Shown: one piece after another, positions 45,951 through 55,307 of the stretch
How positions within the stretch are numbered: position 1 is the stretch's first letter
How the letters are laid out: the number at the start of each line of letters is the position of its first letter
From: Pseudomonas paracarnis
GTDB lineage: Bacteria > Pseudomonadota > Gammaproteobacteria > Pseudomonadales > Pseudomonadaceae
Reading direction: 5' to 3'
Assembly: GCF_904063055.1 (NCBI RefSeq)
Contig: NZ_CAJFCN010000014.1
Location: 1-64,000, forward strand
Length of the DNA: 64,000 bases
Position numbers and translations under genes: made by a program
The notes under the pieces: generated by a model
What the model saw: only the letters and a program-made list of their open reading frames with translations
Databases searched by the model: none
Told to the model about the DNA's origin: nothing

Positions 45951-47276
45951 ATGGATCTGTTTCGAAGTGACCCGATTGCCCAGCCACTGGCCGCGCGCTT
46001 GCGTTCGACCAACCTGGATGAGTACGTCGGTCAGGAACACCTGCTCGCTCGCGGCAAACCCTTGCGCGAAGCCTTGGAGCAGGGTGCGCTGCATTCGATG
46101 ATTTTCTGGGGGCCGCCGGGCGTGGGCAAGACCACCCTGGCGCGGCTGCTGGCGAAAGTCTCGGACGCGCACTTTGAAACGGTCTCGGCGGTGCTCGCCG
46201 GGGTGAAGGAGATCCGCCAGGCGGTGGAAGTGGCCAAGCAGCAGGCCGGGCAATACGGCAAGCGCACTATCCTGTTCGTCGACGAAGTGCATCGCTTCAA
46301 CAAGTCGCAGCAGGATGCGTTCCTGCCTTATGTCGAGGACGGTACGCTGATCTTTATCGGCGCCACCACCGAAAACCCTTCCTTTGAATTGAACAACGCC
46401 TTGTTGTCACGGGCGCGGGTCTATGTGCTCAAGAGCCTGGATGAAGCGGCGATGCAAAAGCTGCTGCACCGTGCCTTGAGCGAAGACAAGGGCCTGGGCA
46501 AGCGTCAGCTGAGCCTCAGCGATGAAGGCTTCAAGATTTTGCTGACCGCCGCCGATGGTGACGGGCGTCGCTTTCTCAACCTGCTGGAGAATGCTTCCGA
46601 CCTGGCCGAAGACGGCGGCGAGATTGGCGTTGATCTGTTGCAAAGCCTGCTGGGTGACACGCGCCGACGTTTCGACAAGGGCGGCGAAGCCTTCTACGAC
46701 CAGATTTCCGCGCTGCACAAATCCGTACGCGGCTCCAACCCTGATGGCGCGCTGTATTGGTTTGCGCGCATGATCGATGGCGGGTGCGACCCGCTGTACC
46801 TGGCGCGCCGCGTAGTGCGCATGGCCAGCGAAGACATCGGCAACGCCGACCCGCGGGCCCTGAGCCTGTGCCTGGCCGCCTGGGAGGTGCAGGAGCGCCT
46901 CGGCAGCCCGGAAGGCGAGCTGGCGGTGGCCCAGGCCATCACCTACCTGGCCTGCGCGCCGAAAAGCAACGCGGTGTATATGGGCTTCAAGTCGGCCCTG
47001 CGTGCGGCCGCCGAGCACGGCTCCCTCGAAGTGCCGCTGCACCTGCGCAACGCACCGACCAAGCTGATGAAGCAACTGGGGTATGGCGACGAATACCGTT
47101 ATGCCCACGATGAGCCGGACGCCTATGCGGCCGGCGAAGACTACTTCCCCGATGAGCTGGAGCCGCAGCCGTTCTACCAGCCCGTGCCCCGTGGCCTGGA
47201 GCTGAAGATCGGTGAGAAGCTCAATCACCTGGCCACCCTCGACCGTCTGAGCCCCCGGCAGCGGAGAAAATCATGA
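45951..47276 (+). CDS. rarA: Replication-associated recombination protein RarA
   Basis: A 441-residue AAA+ ATPase (MgsA) related to clamp loaders, active at stalled replication forks. Walker A GPPGVGKT is at 54-61; Walker B is FVDEVHRFNKSQQDAF. The C-terminal tetramerisation region follows. It overlaps crcB by 4 nt (ATGA), and its position between lolA and serS is conserved. Confidence 0.96.
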   Translation: MDLFRSDPIAQPLAARLRSTNLDEYVGQEHLLARGKPLREALEQGALHSMIFWGPPGVGKTTLARLLAKVSDAHFETVSAVLAGVKEIRQAVEVAKQQAGQYGKRTILFVDEVHRFNKSQQDAFLPYVEDGTLIFIGATTENPSFELNNALLSRARVYVLKSLDEAAMQKLLHRALSEDKGLGKRQLSLSDEGFKILLTAADGDGRRFLNLLENASDLAEDGGEIGVDLLQSLLGDTRRRFDKGGEAFYDQISALHKSVRGSNPDGALYWFARMIDGGCDPLYLARRVVRMASEDIGNADPRALSLCLAAWEVQERLGSPEGELAVAQAITYLACAPKSNAVYMGFKSALRAAAEHGSLEVPLHLRNAPTKLMKQLGYGDEYRYAHDEPDAYAAGEDYFPDELEPQPFYQPVPRGLELKIGEKLNHLATLDRLSPRQRRKS

Positions 47277-47647
47277 TTCCTTTGGTGGTCGCCGTCTCGG
47301 TGGGGGGGATTGCCGGGACGCTGTTGCGCTTCGCCACCGGCAATTGGATCAACGCCAATTGGCCGAAACACTTCTATACGGCGACGCTCGCCGTTAATAT
47401 CGTGGGCTGCCTGTTGATCGGCGTGTTATACGGCCTGTTTTTGTTACGCCCGGAAGTGCCTGTCGAGGTACGTGCCGGCCTGATGGTTGGCTTTCTTGGC
47501 GGCCTGACGACTTTTTCATCCTTTTCACTGGATACCGTGCGCCTGCTGGAAAGCGGGCAAGTGCCGCTGGCGATTGGCTATGCGGCCATCAGCGTATTCG
47601 GCGGGCTGCTCGCCACCTGGGCTGGCCTGTCCTTGACCAAACTTTGA
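47273..47647 (+). CDS. crcB: Fluoride channel CrcB/Fluc
   Basis: A 124-residue, four-helix membrane protein that exports fluoride as a dual-topology dimer. The characteristic LAVNIVGCLLIG asparagine helix and GFLGGLTTFSSFSLDTVRLL (the TTFSSF break) are present. It overlaps rarA and precedes serS by 15 nt. No fluoride riboswitch can fit upstream, so here expression follows the housekeeping operon. Confidence 0.95.
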   Translation: MIPLVVAVSVGGIAGTLLRFATGNWINANWPKHFYTATLAVNIVGCLLIGVLYGLFLLRPEVPVEVRAGLMVGFLGGLTTFSSFSLDTVRLLESGQVPLAIGYAAISVFGGLLATWAGLSLTKL

Positions 47648-47662
47648 TAACGAGAGACCGAC

Positions 47663-48943
47663 ATGCTCGATTCCAAACTGTTACGTAGCAACCTTCAGGA
47701 CGTAGCGGACCGCCTGGCATCCCGTGGCTTTGCCTTGGATGTTGCGCGCATCGAAGCGCTGGAAGAACAGCGCAAGACCGTCCAGACCCGCACCGAAGCA
47801 CTGCAGGCTGAACGTAATGCGCGCTCCAAGTCCATCGGCCAGGCCAAGCAGCGCGGCGAAGATATCGCGCCGTTGATGGCGGATGTCGAGCGCATGGGCA
47901 CTGAGCTGTCCGACGGCAAAATCGAGCTGGAAGGCATTCAGACCCAGTTGGATTCGATCCTGCTGGGCATTCCGAACCTGCCCCACGAATCCGTACCGGT
48001 CGGCGAAGATGAAGACGGCAACGTCGAAGTGCGCCGCTGGGGCACGCCGAAAGCCTTCGATTTCGAGATCAAGGACCACGTCGCCCTGGGCGAATTGACC
48101 GGTGGCCTGGATTTTGAAACCGCGGCAAAAATGTCCGGCGCACGCTTTGCCTTGCTGCGCGGCCCGATTGCGCGCATGCACCGTGCACTGGCGCAGTTCA
48201 TGATCAACCTGCACACCGGCGAACACGGTTACGAAGAGGCCTACACCCCGTACCTGGTTCAGGCGCCGGCGTTGATGGGCACCAGCCAACTGCCGAAATT
48301 CGAAGAAGACCTGTTCAAGATCAGCCGCGACGGCGAAGCCGACCTGTACCTGATCCCGACGGCCGAAGTGTCGCTGACCAATATCGTCGCCGGCGAAATC
48401 CTCGACGCCAAGCAACTGCCGTTGAAGCTGGTTGCCCACAGCCCGTGCTTCCGTAGCGAAGCCGGCGCATCGGGTCGCGATACCCGCGGCATGATCCGCC
48501 AGCATCAGTTCGACAAGGTTGAAATGGTCCAGGTAGTAGAACCGTCGACCTCCATGCAAGCCCTGGAAGGCCTGACTGCCAACGCCGAGCGCGTGTTGCA
48601 GCTGCTGGAGCTGCCGTACCGCGTACTGGCCCTGTGCACGGGCGACATGGGCTTCAGCGCCGTGAAAACCTACGACCTGGAAGTGTGGGTGCCGAGCCAG
48701 GACAAATACCGCGAGATTTCGTCGTGCTCCAACTGCGGTGACTTCCAGGCCCGTCGCATGCAGGCGCGTTTCCGCAACCCGGAAACCGGCAAGCCGGAAC
48801 TGGTGCATACCCTCAACGGTTCGGGCCTGGCCGTAGGCCGTACCCTGGTGGCCGTGCTGGAAAACTACCAGCAGGCGGACGGTTCGATCCGTGTACCTGA
48901 GGTGCTCAAGCCTTACATGGCGGGCGTTGAGGTCATCCGCTAA
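47663..48943 (+). CDS. serS: Seryl-tRNA synthetase
   Basis: A 426-residue class II synthetase. The N-terminal coiled-coil arm (residues about 30-100) binds tRNA-Ser. Motif 2 (CFRSEAGASGRDTRGMIRQH) and motif 3 (NGSGLAVGRTLVAVLENYQ) are intact. It charges tRNA-Ser and also tRNA-Sec. Its TAA is directly followed by the ATG of cysG. Confidence 0.98.
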   Translation: MLDSKLLRSNLQDVADRLASRGFALDVARIEALEEQRKTVQTRTEALQAERNARSKSIGQAKQRGEDIAPLMADVERMGTELSDGKIELEGIQTQLDSILLGIPNLPHESVPVGEDEDGNVEVRRWGTPKAFDFEIKDHVALGELTGGLDFETAAKMSGARFALLRGPIARMHRALAQFMINLHTGEHGYEEAYTPYLVQAPALMGTSQLPKFEEDLFKISRDGEADLYLIPTAEVSLTNIVAGEILDAKQLPLKLVAHSPCFRSEAGASGRDTRGMIRQHQFDKVEMVQVVEPSTSMQALEGLTANAERVLQLLELPYRVLALCTGDMGFSAVKTYDLEVWVPSQDKYREISSCSNCGDFQARRMQARFRNPETGKPELVHTLNGSGLAVGRTLVAVLENYQQADGSIRVPEVLKPYMAGVEVIR

Positions 48944-50338
48944 ATGGAATTTCTGCCGCTGTTTCATAACCTGCGCGGCAGTCGTGTGTTGGTCGTCGGT
49001 GGTGGGGAGATTGCCTTGCGCAAATCCCGGCTGCTGGCCGATGCCGGCGCGGTGTTGCGGGTGGTTGCTCCCCAGATCGAAAGCCAGCTGCGTGAGCTGG
49101 TGCTGGGCAGTGGCGGGGAACTGATGTTGCGCGGTTATCAGGAGGCCGACCTGGACGGTTGCACCCTGATTATCGCGGCCACCGACGATGAGCCACTGAA
49201 TGCGCAAGTGTCCAGTGATGCCAAGCGTCGCTGCGTGCCGGTCAATGTGGTGGACGCGCCAGCGTTGTGCAGCGTGATCTTCCCGGCGATTGTCGACCGT
49301 TCACCCTTGGTGATTGCCGTCTCCAGCGGCGGTGACGCGCCGGTATTGGCACGGCTGATCCGCGCCAAGCTGGAAACCTGGATTCCCTCCACCTACGGGC
49401 AATTGGCTGGGCTGGCCGCGCGTTTTCGGGCTCAGGTCAAAGGTTTGTACCCGGATGTGCAGCAGCGCCGGGCGTTCTGGGAAGAAGTGTTCCAGGGCCC
49501 GATTGCCGACCGCCAGTTGGCCGGACAGGGCGAGGAGGCCGAGCGCCTGTTGATCGAAAAGGTCAATGGCGCGCCGCCTTACGCGCCCGGTGAGGTGTAC
49601 CTGGTGGGTGCAGGCCCAGGTGACCCGGATTTGCTGACCTTCCGCGCATTGCGCCTGATGCAGCAAGCCGACGTGGTGCTGTACGACCGTTTGGTTGCGC
49701 CGGCGATTTTGGAACTGTGCCGTCGTGATGCCGAGCGCGTGTACGTCGGCAAGCGTCGTGCCGATCACGCGGTGCCTCAGGACCAGATCAACCAGCAACT
49801 GGTCGACCTGGCCAAGCAAGGCAAGCGCGTGCTGCGCCTTAAAGGGGGTGACCCGTTCATCTTTGGTCGTGGTGGCGAAGAGATCGAGGAATTGGCGGCC
49901 CATGGCATCCCCTTCCAGGTGGTGCCGGGTATCACGGCAGCCAGTGGTTGTGCGGCTTATGCCGGGATTCCGCTGACTCACCGCGATTATGCCCAGTCGG
50001 TACGGTTTATTACCGGGCACTTGAAGAACGGTACCTCGGACTTGCCTTGGCAAGACCTGGTCGGCCCCTCACAGACCCTGGTGTTCTACATGGGCTTGAT
50101 TGGCTTGCCGATCATTTGCGAGCAGTTGATCAAGCACGGGCGCTCCGCAGATACCCCAGCGGCGCTGATCCAGCAGGGCACCACGTCCAACCAGCGCGTG
50201 TTCACCGGCACCCTGGCCGACCTGCCGCGCATGGTGGCGGAGCATGAAGTGCATGCGCCGACACTGGTGATCGTGGGTGAGGTGGTGGTACTGCGTGAAA
50301 AGCTCAAGTGGTTCGAGGGCGCCCAGTCCCAAGTCTGA
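48944..50338 (+). CDS. cysG: Siroheme synthase CysG
   Basis: A 464-residue trifunctional enzyme. The N-terminal part (1-200) is the NAD-dependent precorrin-2 dehydrogenase/ferrochelatase (VVGGGEIALRKSRLLADAGA; SSGGDAPVLARLIR). The C-terminal part (from about 217) is the SAM uroporphyrinogen-III methyltransferase (YLVGAGPGDPDLLTFRALRL; KGGDPFIFGRGGEE). Siroheme is the cofactor of sulfite and nitrite reductases. The ATG follows the serS stop without a gap. Confidence 0.97.
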   Translation: MEFLPLFHNLRGSRVLVVGGGEIALRKSRLLADAGAVLRVVAPQIESQLRELVLGSGGELMLRGYQEADLDGCTLIIAATDDEPLNAQVSSDAKRRCVPVNVVDAPALCSVIFPAIVDRSPLVIAVSSGGDAPVLARLIRAKLETWIPSTYGQLAGLAARFRAQVKGLYPDVQQRRAFWEEVFQGPIADRQLAGQGEEAERLLIEKVNGAPPYAPGEVYLVGAGPGDPDLLTFRALRLMQQADVVLYDRLVAPAILELCRRDAERVYVGKRRADHAVPQDQINQQLVDLAKQGKRVLRLKGGDPFIFGRGGEEIEELAAHGIPFQVVPGITAASGCAAYAGIPLTHRDYAQSVRFITGHLKNGTSDLPWQDLVGPSQTLVFYMGLIGLPIICEQLIKHGRSADTPAALIQQGTTSNQRVFTGTLADLPRMVAEHEVHAPTLVIVGEVVVLREKLKWFEGAQSQV

Positions 50339-50347
50339 CCTCAAAAG

Positions 50348-50414
50348 CATCGGGGGCAAGCCCCCTCCCACATTGGAATGCATTCCAAGTGTGGGAGGGG
50401 GCTTGCCCCCGATG
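50348..50414. repeat. Long near-perfect palindrome (REP variant 6)
   Basis: A 33-nt inverted repeat whose arms begin CATCGGGGGCAAGCCCCCTC; the centre TTGGAATGCATTCCAA is itself a palindrome. One base is inserted on the right side. It belongs to a second Pseudomonas REP type, with a GGGGGCAAGCCCCC core. It lies between cysG and the convergent GS-HQR gene and may end both transcripts, although no T-run is present. Confidence 0.85.
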
Positions 50415-50444
50415 AGGCCATCTCATTACAACCGATGATCCGGA

Positions 50445-51440
50445 TCAGCCAAAGACACCTTTACCCGGCAGCCGCACCCGATCATGCTCCGTATCAAACC
50501 TCTGCAACGGCCCCTTCGGCACAATCCCCGTCGGGTTGATCGTGCGATGGCTGGCATAGTAATGCCCCTTGATATGCTCGAAATCCACCGTCTCGGCCAC
50601 CCCCGGCCACTGATACATCTCCCGCAGCCAGTTCGACAAATTCCCATAGTCGGCAATTCGCCGCAGGTTGCATTTGAAGTGGCTGTAATACACCGCATCA
50701 AAACGAATCAGCGTGGTGAACAGCCGCACATCGGCTTCGGTCAGGTACTCGCCGGCCAAATAACGATGGCTGCCCAGGTGCTGTTCCAGATGATCCAATT
50801 CGGCAAACACATCATCAAACGCGCTTTCATACGCCTGTTGTGAGGTGGCGAAGCCTGCGCGGTACACGCCGTTGTTGACGGCGGGGTAGATGCGTTCGTT
50901 GAGGGCGTCGATGGTCGGGCGTAGGGCTTGGGGGTAGAAATCCCGGGTATTGCCGGTCAGCGCATTGAACGCACTGTTGAACATGCGGATGATCTCCGCC
51001 GATTCATTGCTGACGATGCGCTTGAGCTTTTTGTCCCACAGCACCGGCACGGTCACGCGCCCGGTATAGTCGGCGGTATCGGCGGTGTAGCGTTGGTGCA
51101 TGAAGTTGAAACCGTCGAGGTTGTCGCCGCTGGAGCCGTGGGCCTTGTCGAAGGTCCAGCCGTTTTCCAGCATCAGCCAACTGACCACCGAGACGTCGAT
51201 CAGGCTTTCCAGGCCCTTGAGCTTGCGCAGAATCAAGGTGCGGTGCGCCCACGGGCAGGCGAGGGATACATAGAGGTGATAGCGACCGGCCTCGGCCTTG
51301 AAGCCGCCTTCACCATTCGGGCCTGGCGCGCCATCGGCGGTCACCCAGTTGCGGCGTTGTGCCTGCTCCCGTTGGAAAGCGCCATCGGCGCTACTTTCGT
51401 ACCACTGGTCTTTCCACTGTCCGTCGATCAATAAACCCAT
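50445..51440 (-). CDS. Glutathionyl-hydroquinone reductase (YqjG family)
   Basis: A 331-residue GST-fold enzyme of the Xi class. The catalytic cysteine C62 is in SLACPWAHR, followed by the typical WTFDKAHGSSGDNLDGFNFM and NNGVYRAGFA blocks. It reduces glutathionyl-(hydro)quinones, releasing glutathione. It is convergent with cysG and alone. Confidence 0.92.
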   Translation of the reverse strand: MGLLIDGQWKDQWYESSADGAFQREQAQRRNWVTADGAPGPNGEGGFKAEAGRYHLYVSLACPWAHRTLILRKLKGLESLIDVSVVSWLMLENGWTFDKAHGSSGDNLDGFNFMHQRYTADTADYTGRVTVPVLWDKKLKRIVSNESAEIIRMFNSAFNALTGNTRDFYPQALRPTIDALNERIYPAVNNGVYRAGFATSQQAYESAFDDVFAELDHLEQHLGSHRYLAGEYLTEADVRLFTTLIRFDAVYYSHFKCNLRRIADYGNLSNWLREMYQWPGVAETVDFEHIKGHYYASHRTINPTGIVPKGPLQRFDTEHDRVRLPGKGVFG

Positions 51441-51528
51441 GACTGGCTCCTTGGCTGATAAGCGTTGGAGCCCAGTCTAAAGGGATGAGTTCGAACTAAA
51501 AGCGCAAAGAACCGGCGTGAATGATCGA

Positions 51529-52530
51529 TTAAATCGATTTATCCCGTGCGTCCCAGTACTGCTGGGCCAACTCGAACGCCTGTTGCCGTGGGTGGCCAAG
51601 GCCGCGCAGGGCCAACGCCATGGTGGCGATCAACGCCAGTTGCGGGTAGCTGTCTTCAACATCGCCGCGCCACAGCGCTTTGAGGTGCTCGGGCTCAAGC
51701 GTTGCTGGCTTGACGTGGCGCTGGTCTGAGAGGGCGGGCCACTCTTCGTCCCAGCTCTGGCCGCCGGTGGTGCCGTACAGGTGACTGAGGGTGTCGGGGT
51801 TGATCTCGATCTCGCCGCCGTCGCCCTTGACCACAATCACGTTGTCACCCAGCAAGCCACTGGCATCGCGATGCACGCCCTGGTAACCGGGGTGGAAAAT
51901 GCTTTGCAGGCCACAACGCGCATTCAGCGGGTTGAGCAGGCGCGCCAGAGAGTGGATAGGCGAGCGCAGGCCCAGGGTGTTGCGCAGGTCGATCATGCGT
52001 TGCAGCTGTGGGGCCCAATCACCCAGCGGGATAAATGCCAGGTTGCCGTGGGCGAAGGTGCTCTGGACCTGTTGCCAGTCGCGGCACAGCGGGATCTGCA
52101 AGCCGTCCAGCAATTGCTCGGTGTACAAGCGCCCCGCAGTGTGGGCGCCGCCGCCGTGCATCAGGATGCGCACGCCGTTCTGCGCCAGGCATTTGGCTGC
52201 CAGCAGGAACCACGGCAGGTGGCGCTTTTTACCGGCGTAGGTCGGCCAGTCGATATCGACGTTCAGCGCTGGCGCGTGCAGGCGCTCACGTACGGCTTCG
52301 GTGAAACCGGCGAGTTCTTCCGGGCTTTCTTCCTTGTGGCGCAGCAGCATCAGGAAGGCGCCGAGCTGGGTGTCCTCGACCTTTTCGTCGAGCAGCATGC
52401 CCATGGCTTCCCGCGCTTCCTCGCGGGTGAGGTTGCGCGCGCCACGCTTGCCTTTGCCGAGGATGCGCACGAACTGCGCAAAGGGATGCTCTTGGGGCGT
52501 TACGAGAGTCAGGGGGGCAAAGTCGGTCAT
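51529..52530 (-). CDS. ybiB: YbiB/TrpD2-type protein
   Basis: A 333-residue protein homologous to anthranilate phosphoribosyltransferase TrpD, of the TrpD2/YbiB subfamily, which binds nucleic acid and lacks the Trp role. Sequences such as NLTREEAREAMGMLLDEKVE and LMHGGGAHTAGRLYTEQLL fit. It overlaps tusE by 4 nt, so it is cotranslated with the Tus sulfur-relay genes; that context suggests RNA work rather than tryptophan synthesis. ATG 52530 is preferred to an earlier TTG. Confidence 0.85.
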   Translation of the reverse strand: MTDFAPLTLVTPQEHPFAQFVRILGKGKRGARNLTREEAREAMGMLLDEKVEDTQLGAFLMLLRHKEESPEELAGFTEAVRERLHAPALNVDIDWPTYAGKKRHLPWFLLAAKCLAQNGVRILMHGGGAHTAGRLYTEQLLDGLQIPLCRDWQQVQSTFAHGNLAFIPLGDWAPQLQRMIDLRNTLGLRSPIHSLARLLNPLNARCGLQSIFHPGYQGVHRDASGLLGDNVIVVKGDGGEIEINPDTLSHLYGTTGGQSWDEEWPALSDQRHVKPATLEPEHLKALWRGDVEDSYPQLALIATMALALRGLGHPRQQAFELAQQYWDARDKSI

Positions 52531-52862
52531 AAGCAATTCGTCGGCCTGGGCAGGCCCGCCAGCTTGGCGGCGAGTTTGGCGGGAGTGCCGTTGAACAGTT
52601 TGTTGAGGTGCAGGCTGTTGCCCTTTTCCGGGCCCAGCTTCAAGGCGGTGTACTTGATCAGCGGGCGCGTGGCGGGGGATAGCTGGAATTCGGTGTAGAA
52701 CTGGCGCAGCAGGGTGAGGATTTCCCAGTGTGCCGGCGTCAGCTCCAAGGCTTCGGCAGCGGCCAGGGCATTCGCCACTTCATCGGACCAGTCGTTGAGG
52801 TCGACGAGGTAGCCGTCCTTATCCAGTTCCAGGGTGCGTGCGCCGACGGTCAGGGTGTTCAT
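52527..52862 (-). CDS. tusE: Sulfur relay protein TusE (DsrC family)
   Basis: A 111-residue DsrC-like protein. The C-terminal flexible arm ends GLPRPTNCL; the penultimate cysteine accepts persulfide from TusBCD and hands it to MnmA. It overlaps tusB by 4 nt and ybiB by 4 nt. Confidence 0.93.
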   Translation of the reverse strand: MNTLTVGARTLELDKDGYLVDLNDWSDEVANALAAAEALELTPAHWEILTLLRQFYTEFQLSPATRPLIKYTALKLGPEKGNSLHLNKLFNGTPAKLAAKLAGLPRPTNCL

Positions 52863-53137
52863 AGCCAGGTGTTGACCTTGTCGTAGTCGATCGACAGTTG
52901 CACGAAGCCTGGGTAATCGACGCTGTCGGCCCAGTCGGGCAGCGGCAGGTTGCGCGCCTGCATGTCTTCGGCCAGCACAAACACCTTTACGCCTTTGGTT
53001 TGCAGGGCGGGCGTGTGCAGGCCGTAGGCTCCGTCACCACATAGGAGGATAGCGTCCTCGGTGCCACAGATGCGCAGGCAGCTGTCGAGGCGGCTGTCGG
53101 TAAACGGGGAATGAGACACCACATGTAGAGTCGACAT
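52859..53137 (-). CDS. tusB: Sulfur relay protein TusB (DsrH)
   Basis: A 92-residue subunit of the TusBCD heterohexamer. Typical are the start MSTLHVVSHSPFTD and the ILLCGDGAYG loop. Its start codon shares one base with the tusC stop (TGATG). Confidence 0.9.
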   Translation of the reverse strand: MSTLHVVSHSPFTDSRLDSCLRICGTEDAILLCGDGAYGLHTPALQTKGVKVFVLAEDMQARNLPLPDWADSVDYPGFVQLSIDYDKVNTWL

Positions 53138-53487
53138 CAGAGGGTAATCACCTGGTCGTAACGGTCAATCAGCTGGGAAATGGCTTGGCTGTCGAGCGCC
53201 TGCGCGTGGGCAGGCGGCGGCAACCCGCGTGCGGTCAGGCTATGGCTGCACGCGAACACGTCATCAATGCCGAACAGGCCCAGGGCCTGCAGGTTGGCAC
53301 TCAGGTCTTTCTGTTGCACGGCCTTGGCCGCTTGGTTCGGCGCCAGTTGGAACACACCGTCATCCAGGAACAGCAGGCCAATGGGCAGATCGAACGCGCC
53401 GCCGGCCAGCACGATATCCAGTGCTTCCCGCGCACTCGGCCCGGACCATGGTGCCTGGCGGCTGATCACCAATAAGGATCTGGACAT
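53137..53487 (-). CDS. tusC: Sulfur relay protein TusC (DsrF)
   Basis: A 116-residue DsrE/F-like subunit with the pattern RSLLVISRQAPWSGPSAREA and LPIGLLFLDDGVFQL. It is one nucleotide after the tusD stop. The start is ATG 53487; the frame runs to 53502. Confidence 0.9.
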   Translation of the reverse strand: MSRSLLVISRQAPWSGPSAREALDIVLAGGAFDLPIGLLFLDDGVFQLAPNQAAKAVQQKDLSANLQALGLFGIDDVFACSHSLTARGLPPPAHAQALDSQAISQLIDRYDQVITL

Positions 53488-53488
53488 G

Positions 53489-53881
53489 TCACGGCCCTCC
53501 AAAACAGATCAGGCGGTCGGCGTCCTGGATCGCGTCATGCAATTGCCCCAGGCCCGACAACGCCCAGGGTGCTTCCAGGTTGACCGCGCTGCGTTGGTAA
53601 CGCGCAGCTTCCTCGGCATTAAGCACACCCCGGCGCAGGGCTGCGGCGATGCACACCACGCCGTCGAGTTGGTGCTGGCTGACAAACTCGCGCCATTGGC
53701 GCGCAATGTCTTGCTCATCCTGGGGCGCGACGATGTTATTGGACGCGCTGTACACGCCGTCCTGGTAGAAAAACAGCCGCACGATCTCATGCCCGCCGGC
53801 CAGCGCCGCCTGGGCGAACAACAGGGCGCGGCGCGAGGAGGGCGCGTGGGCGGCGCTATACAGTGCAATCGCGAACTTCAT
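53489..53881 (-). CDS. tusD: Sulfur relay protein TusD (DsrE)
   Basis: A 130-residue catalytic subunit of TusBCD. The persulfide-forming cysteine is C77 in LDGVVCIAAALRRG. It takes sulfur from TusA (not in the window) and passes it to TusE. It heads the tusDCBE-ybiB operon, divergent from the CoA-transferase gene. Confidence 0.93.
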   Translation of the reverse strand: MKFAIALYSAAHAPSSRRALLFAQAALAGGHEIVRLFFYQDGVYSASNNIVAPQDEQDIARQWREFVSQHQLDGVVCIAAALRRGVLNAEEAARYQRSAVNLEAPWALSGLGQLHDAIQDADRLICFGGP

Positions 53882-54038
53882 GGAAGACTCTGCCAACAAA
53901 CGTCGGCCAATGATAAAGCCGCCGCCGCGAAAAAGCCCGCCGTGATCAAAACGGTCACTGTGGTTGATCGTTCTGACGATTGCCGGCAGCTGCCCGGCTG
54001 CCTAGTCTGTGAGTATTCGCAACCCAACTGGAGTCCCC

Positions 54039-55214
54039 ATGTCAGGTCCCTTGGCGTCCCTTAAAGTGTTGGATTTTTCCACCTTGCTGCCCGGCCCGTT
54101 TGCCTCCCTGATGCTGGCGGACATGGGCGCCGAGGTGCTGCGTATCGAATCGCCCACACGGATGGACCTGTTGCGTGTATTGCCGCCCCATGATCGTGGT
54201 ACCTCGGCCAGCCACGCCTACCTCAATCGCAACAAGCGCAGCCTGGCCCTGGACCTCAAGCAGGCCGAGGCGCTGGAGATTGTGCGTGAGTTGGTCAAGG
54301 GCCATGACATCCTGCTCGAGCAGTTCCGCCCCGGTGTCATGGAGCGCCTGGGCCTGGGCTATGATGCGCTGAAGGCGATCAACCCGCGGCTGATCTATGT
54401 GTCGATCACCGGTTACGGCCAGACCGGCCCCTATAAGGACCGCGCCGGGCACGATATCAACTACCTGGCGTTGGCCGGCGTGGCCAGCCATACCGGGCGC
54501 CAGGACACCGGCCCGTTGCCCCTGGGCGTACAGCTGGCGGATGTGGCGGGCGGTTCACTGCATGCCGTGGTGGGCTTGCTGGCGGCGGTGATTGCCAGGC
54601 AGCAAAGCGGGGTGGGGCAATACCTGGATGTGAGCATGACCGATTGCTCGTTCAGTCTGAATGCCATGGCGGGGGCCGGCTACCTGGCTTGTGGGGTCGA
54701 GCCTGGGTGGGAGAACCATGTGCTCAATGGCGGGAGTTTCTATGACTACTACCGTACACGCGATGGGCGCTGGATGTCGGTGGGCAGTTTGGAACCGGGG
54801 TTTATGCAGCAGCTGTGCGCGGCCTTGGGGCGCCCGGAACTGGCGGCACACAGCGTGACGCCCGAACGCCAGGCCGTGCTCAAACAGGCGTTGCAGGTGG
54901 AGTTCGAGAAGCGCAGTTTTGACCAGTTGTGTGAGTTGTTTGCCGGGGTGGATGCCTGTGTTGAGCCAGTGTTGAGTTTGAGCGAAGCGGCGGAGCATCC
55001 CCAGTTGAAGGCGCGGGAGCTAGTCAGCCAGGTGCCCCGGGGTGACGGCTCGACACAAGCGCAATTGGCCTGCCCGCTGAAATTCTCCGAGGGGTTGCCG
55101 GCGCCTAGGCATATTGGGGTGGCGGTGGGGGCGCACAGTGATGAGGTGCTGGCGGAGTTGGGGTTCGGTATTGAGCGGATAGAGCAATTGCGGCAGGCCA
55201 AGGTTGTAGGTTGA
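54039..55214 (+). CDS. CaiB/BaiF family CoA transferase, AMACR-like
   Basis: A 391-residue family III CoA-transferase-fold protein. The residues of alpha-methylacyl-CoA racemase are present: H138 in RAGHDINYLALAG, D168 in QLADVAGGS and E252 in SVGSLEPGF. It may therefore racemise or epimerise 2-methylacyl-CoAs rather than transfer CoA. ATG 54039 has GGAG upstream. It is divergent from tusD, with no operon partners. Confidence 0.85.
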   Translation: MSGPLASLKVLDFSTLLPGPFASLMLADMGAEVLRIESPTRMDLLRVLPPHDRGTSASHAYLNRNKRSLALDLKQAEALEIVRELVKGHDILLEQFRPGVMERLGLGYDALKAINPRLIYVSITGYGQTGPYKDRAGHDINYLALAGVASHTGRQDTGPLPLGVQLADVAGGSLHAVVGLLAAVIARQQSGVGQYLDVSMTDCSFSLNAMAGAGYLACGVEPGWENHVLNGGSFYDYYRTRDGRWMSVGSLEPGFMQQLCAALGRPELAAHSVTPERQAVLKQALQVEFEKRSFDQLCELFAGVDACVEPVLSLSEAAEHPQLKARELVSQVPRGDGSTQAQLACPLKFSEGLPAPRHIGVAVGAHSDEVLAELGFGIERIEQLRQAKVVG

Positions 55215-55226
55215 CTGAGCGGGCGC

Positions 55227-55303
55227 TTTCGCAGGCAAGCCAGCTCCCACATCTGGATCTGTGAACGCAATCAAAATGTGGGAGCTGGCTTGCCTGCGAA
55301 GAG
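55227..55303. repeat. REP doublet 7 (inverted arrangement)
   Basis: The CGCAGGCAAGCCAGCTCCCA arm comes first and the TGGGAGCTGGCTTGCCTGCG arm second, as in doublet 3. It sits between the CoA-transferase gene and the convergent SprT gene. Confidence 0.9.
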
Positions 55304-55307
55304 GCCC

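Noticed and set aside
47200..47290. Fluoride riboswitch ahead of crcB
   Set aside because: crcB overlaps the end of rarA, leaving no room for a leader RNA, and the DNA there is coding.
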